Origin: an uncultured Anaerolineaceae bacterium | GTDB lineage: Bacteria; Chloroflexota; Anaerolineae; Anaerolineales; Anaerolineaceae | Length of the DNA stretch: 6,620 nt | Assembly (NCBI GenBank): GCA_937894825.1 | Contig: CALCQT010000179.1 | Span: 1 to 6,620, forward strand | Direction of reading: 5' to 3' | In this document: one piece after another, positions 6,163-6,620 of the stretch | How positions within the stretch are numbered: position 1 is the stretch's first letter | Layout of the letters: every line of letters begins with the position of its first letter | The notes under the pieces: generated by a model | What the model was told of the DNA's origin: nothing | Database searches by the model: none | What the model saw: the letters and a program-made list of their open reading frames with translations, nothing else | Made by a program: the position numbers and the translations under genes

Positions 6163-6218
6163 TTTGATCCACCTTTCCAACAATATTCTGGAAAACACTT
6201 GTCAGTGAGGTGAAACAG

Positions 6219-6620
6219 ATGGCACCAGTTCTTGAATTGAAAGATATTACCAAACAGTTTCCCGGTGTCCTGGCGAATGATCATATTGATCTGCGCCTGG
6301 AAAAAGGCGAGATCCTGGCTTTGCTGGGTGAAAATGGCGCCGGAAAAACGACTTTGATGAATATCCTGTATGGATTGTATCAGCCGGACGAAGGTTCGGT
6401 TTTTATTAATGGAGAACCAATTGCGATCCATTCCTCGATTGATGCCATTAAGGCCGGTGTCGGGATGGTTCATCAGCACTTTATGCTGATTCCGGTCTTT
6501 ACGGTGGCGGACAATATTATGCTGGGTGAGGAATCGGTAAAGTTTGGCGGTGTGCTCGATCGCAAGATTGCAAAGACAAAAATTTTGGAGATTTCGAACC
6601 AATATAACCTGAATGTCCCG
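6219..6620 (+). CDS. nucleoside/sugar-type ABC transporter ATPase, N-terminal part (cut by window edge)
   Basis: From the ATG at 6219, 134 codons stay open to the window edge. The ATPase powers import by hydrolysing ATP at the inner membrane face. The Walker A motif GENGAGKTT spans residues 37-45, and the Q-loop is Gln86 in GMVHQHFMLIPVFTVADNIM. That HQHFMLIP wording is typical of ATPases paired with BMP-family binding proteins (YufO/NupO-like). Members of this group are about 500 residues with two ATPase domains, so roughly a quarter is visible; Walker B and the signature motif lie outside. TGAGGTG (6206-6212), six nt upstream, supports the start. The binding-protein gene bmp precedes it, separated by a terminator and a long leader. 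Two permease genes are expected downstream. Confidence 0.92.
   Translation, partial: MAPVLELKDITKQFPGVLANDHIDLRLEKGEILALLGENGAGKTTLMNILYGLYQPDEGSVFINGEPIAIHSSIDAIKAGVGMVHQHFMLIPVFTVADNIMLGEESVKFGGVLDRKIAKTKILEISNQYNLNVP

Larger units (their letters stand above)
5847..6218. other. 372-bp non-coding leader before the transporter ATPase gene
   Basis: I see no credible gene here. The open frames on the minus strand lack ribosome sites and have unlikely composition. The first 100 bp show nothing I can support. From 5965 to the ATPase start the sequence contains short repeats, a candidate promoter and two hairpins, listed separately. No known riboswitch class is recognisable to me. Confidence 0.6.

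Noticed and set aside
5963..6253. A 96-codon minus-strand open frame over the ATPase leader and gene start.
   Set aside because: No ribosome site, overlaps the well-supported start of the ATPase gene, and has no recognisable motif.

Overview
The window looks like an ordinary chromosomal segment of a Chloroflexota bacterium, most likely class Anaerolineae. That placement is an inference from overall protein style and was not tested. The clues are a BMP-family protein with a secretory signal but no lipobox, a membrane-anchored TPR protein with a Thr/Pro-rich linker, and the wording of the Der, LepB and AhcY motifs. I see no insertion sequence, phage gene, CRISPR array, tRNA or rRNA, and no clear sign of horizontal transfer.

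Layout. Positions 1-426 (minus) hold the N-terminal third of S-adenosylhomocysteine hydrolase (ahcY), cut by the window edge. A 147-bp divergent spacer separates it from der (574-1941, plus), the double GTPase of 50S ribosome maturation. lepB (2092-2694, plus; signal peptidase I) follows after 150 bp. One base after its stop is a small zinc-ribbon gene (2696-2986, plus) resembling YgiT-type zinc fingers. That gene ends inside a perfect 53-nt palindrome (2984-3036), which reads as a bidirectional terminator shared with the convergent TPR membrane protein gene (3058-4404, minus).

A 366-bp divergent spacer (4405-4770) separates the TPR gene from bmp (4771-5793, plus), the substrate-binding protein of a purine-nucleoside-type ABC transporter. 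bmp has a strong intrinsic terminator (5811-5846). A 372-bp leader with inverted repeats follows, then the start of the transporter ATPase gene (6219-6620, plus, truncated by the window). The permease genes would be expected beyond the right edge.

How the parts relate. bmp and the ATPase are two parts of one importer, but the terminator between them suggests they are transcribed at different levels. LepB is the kind of enzyme that would remove the type I signal peptide predicted on the BMP protein. AhcY (methyl cycle), Der (ribosome assembly) and LepB (secretion) are housekeeping functions and probably neighbours only by position. I did not find a convincing undescribed system. The points worth a second look are the palindromic shared terminator, the coupled zinc-ribbon gene, the altered LepB serine box, the CGG-rich repeats between the TPR gene and bmp, and the structured leader before the ATPase.
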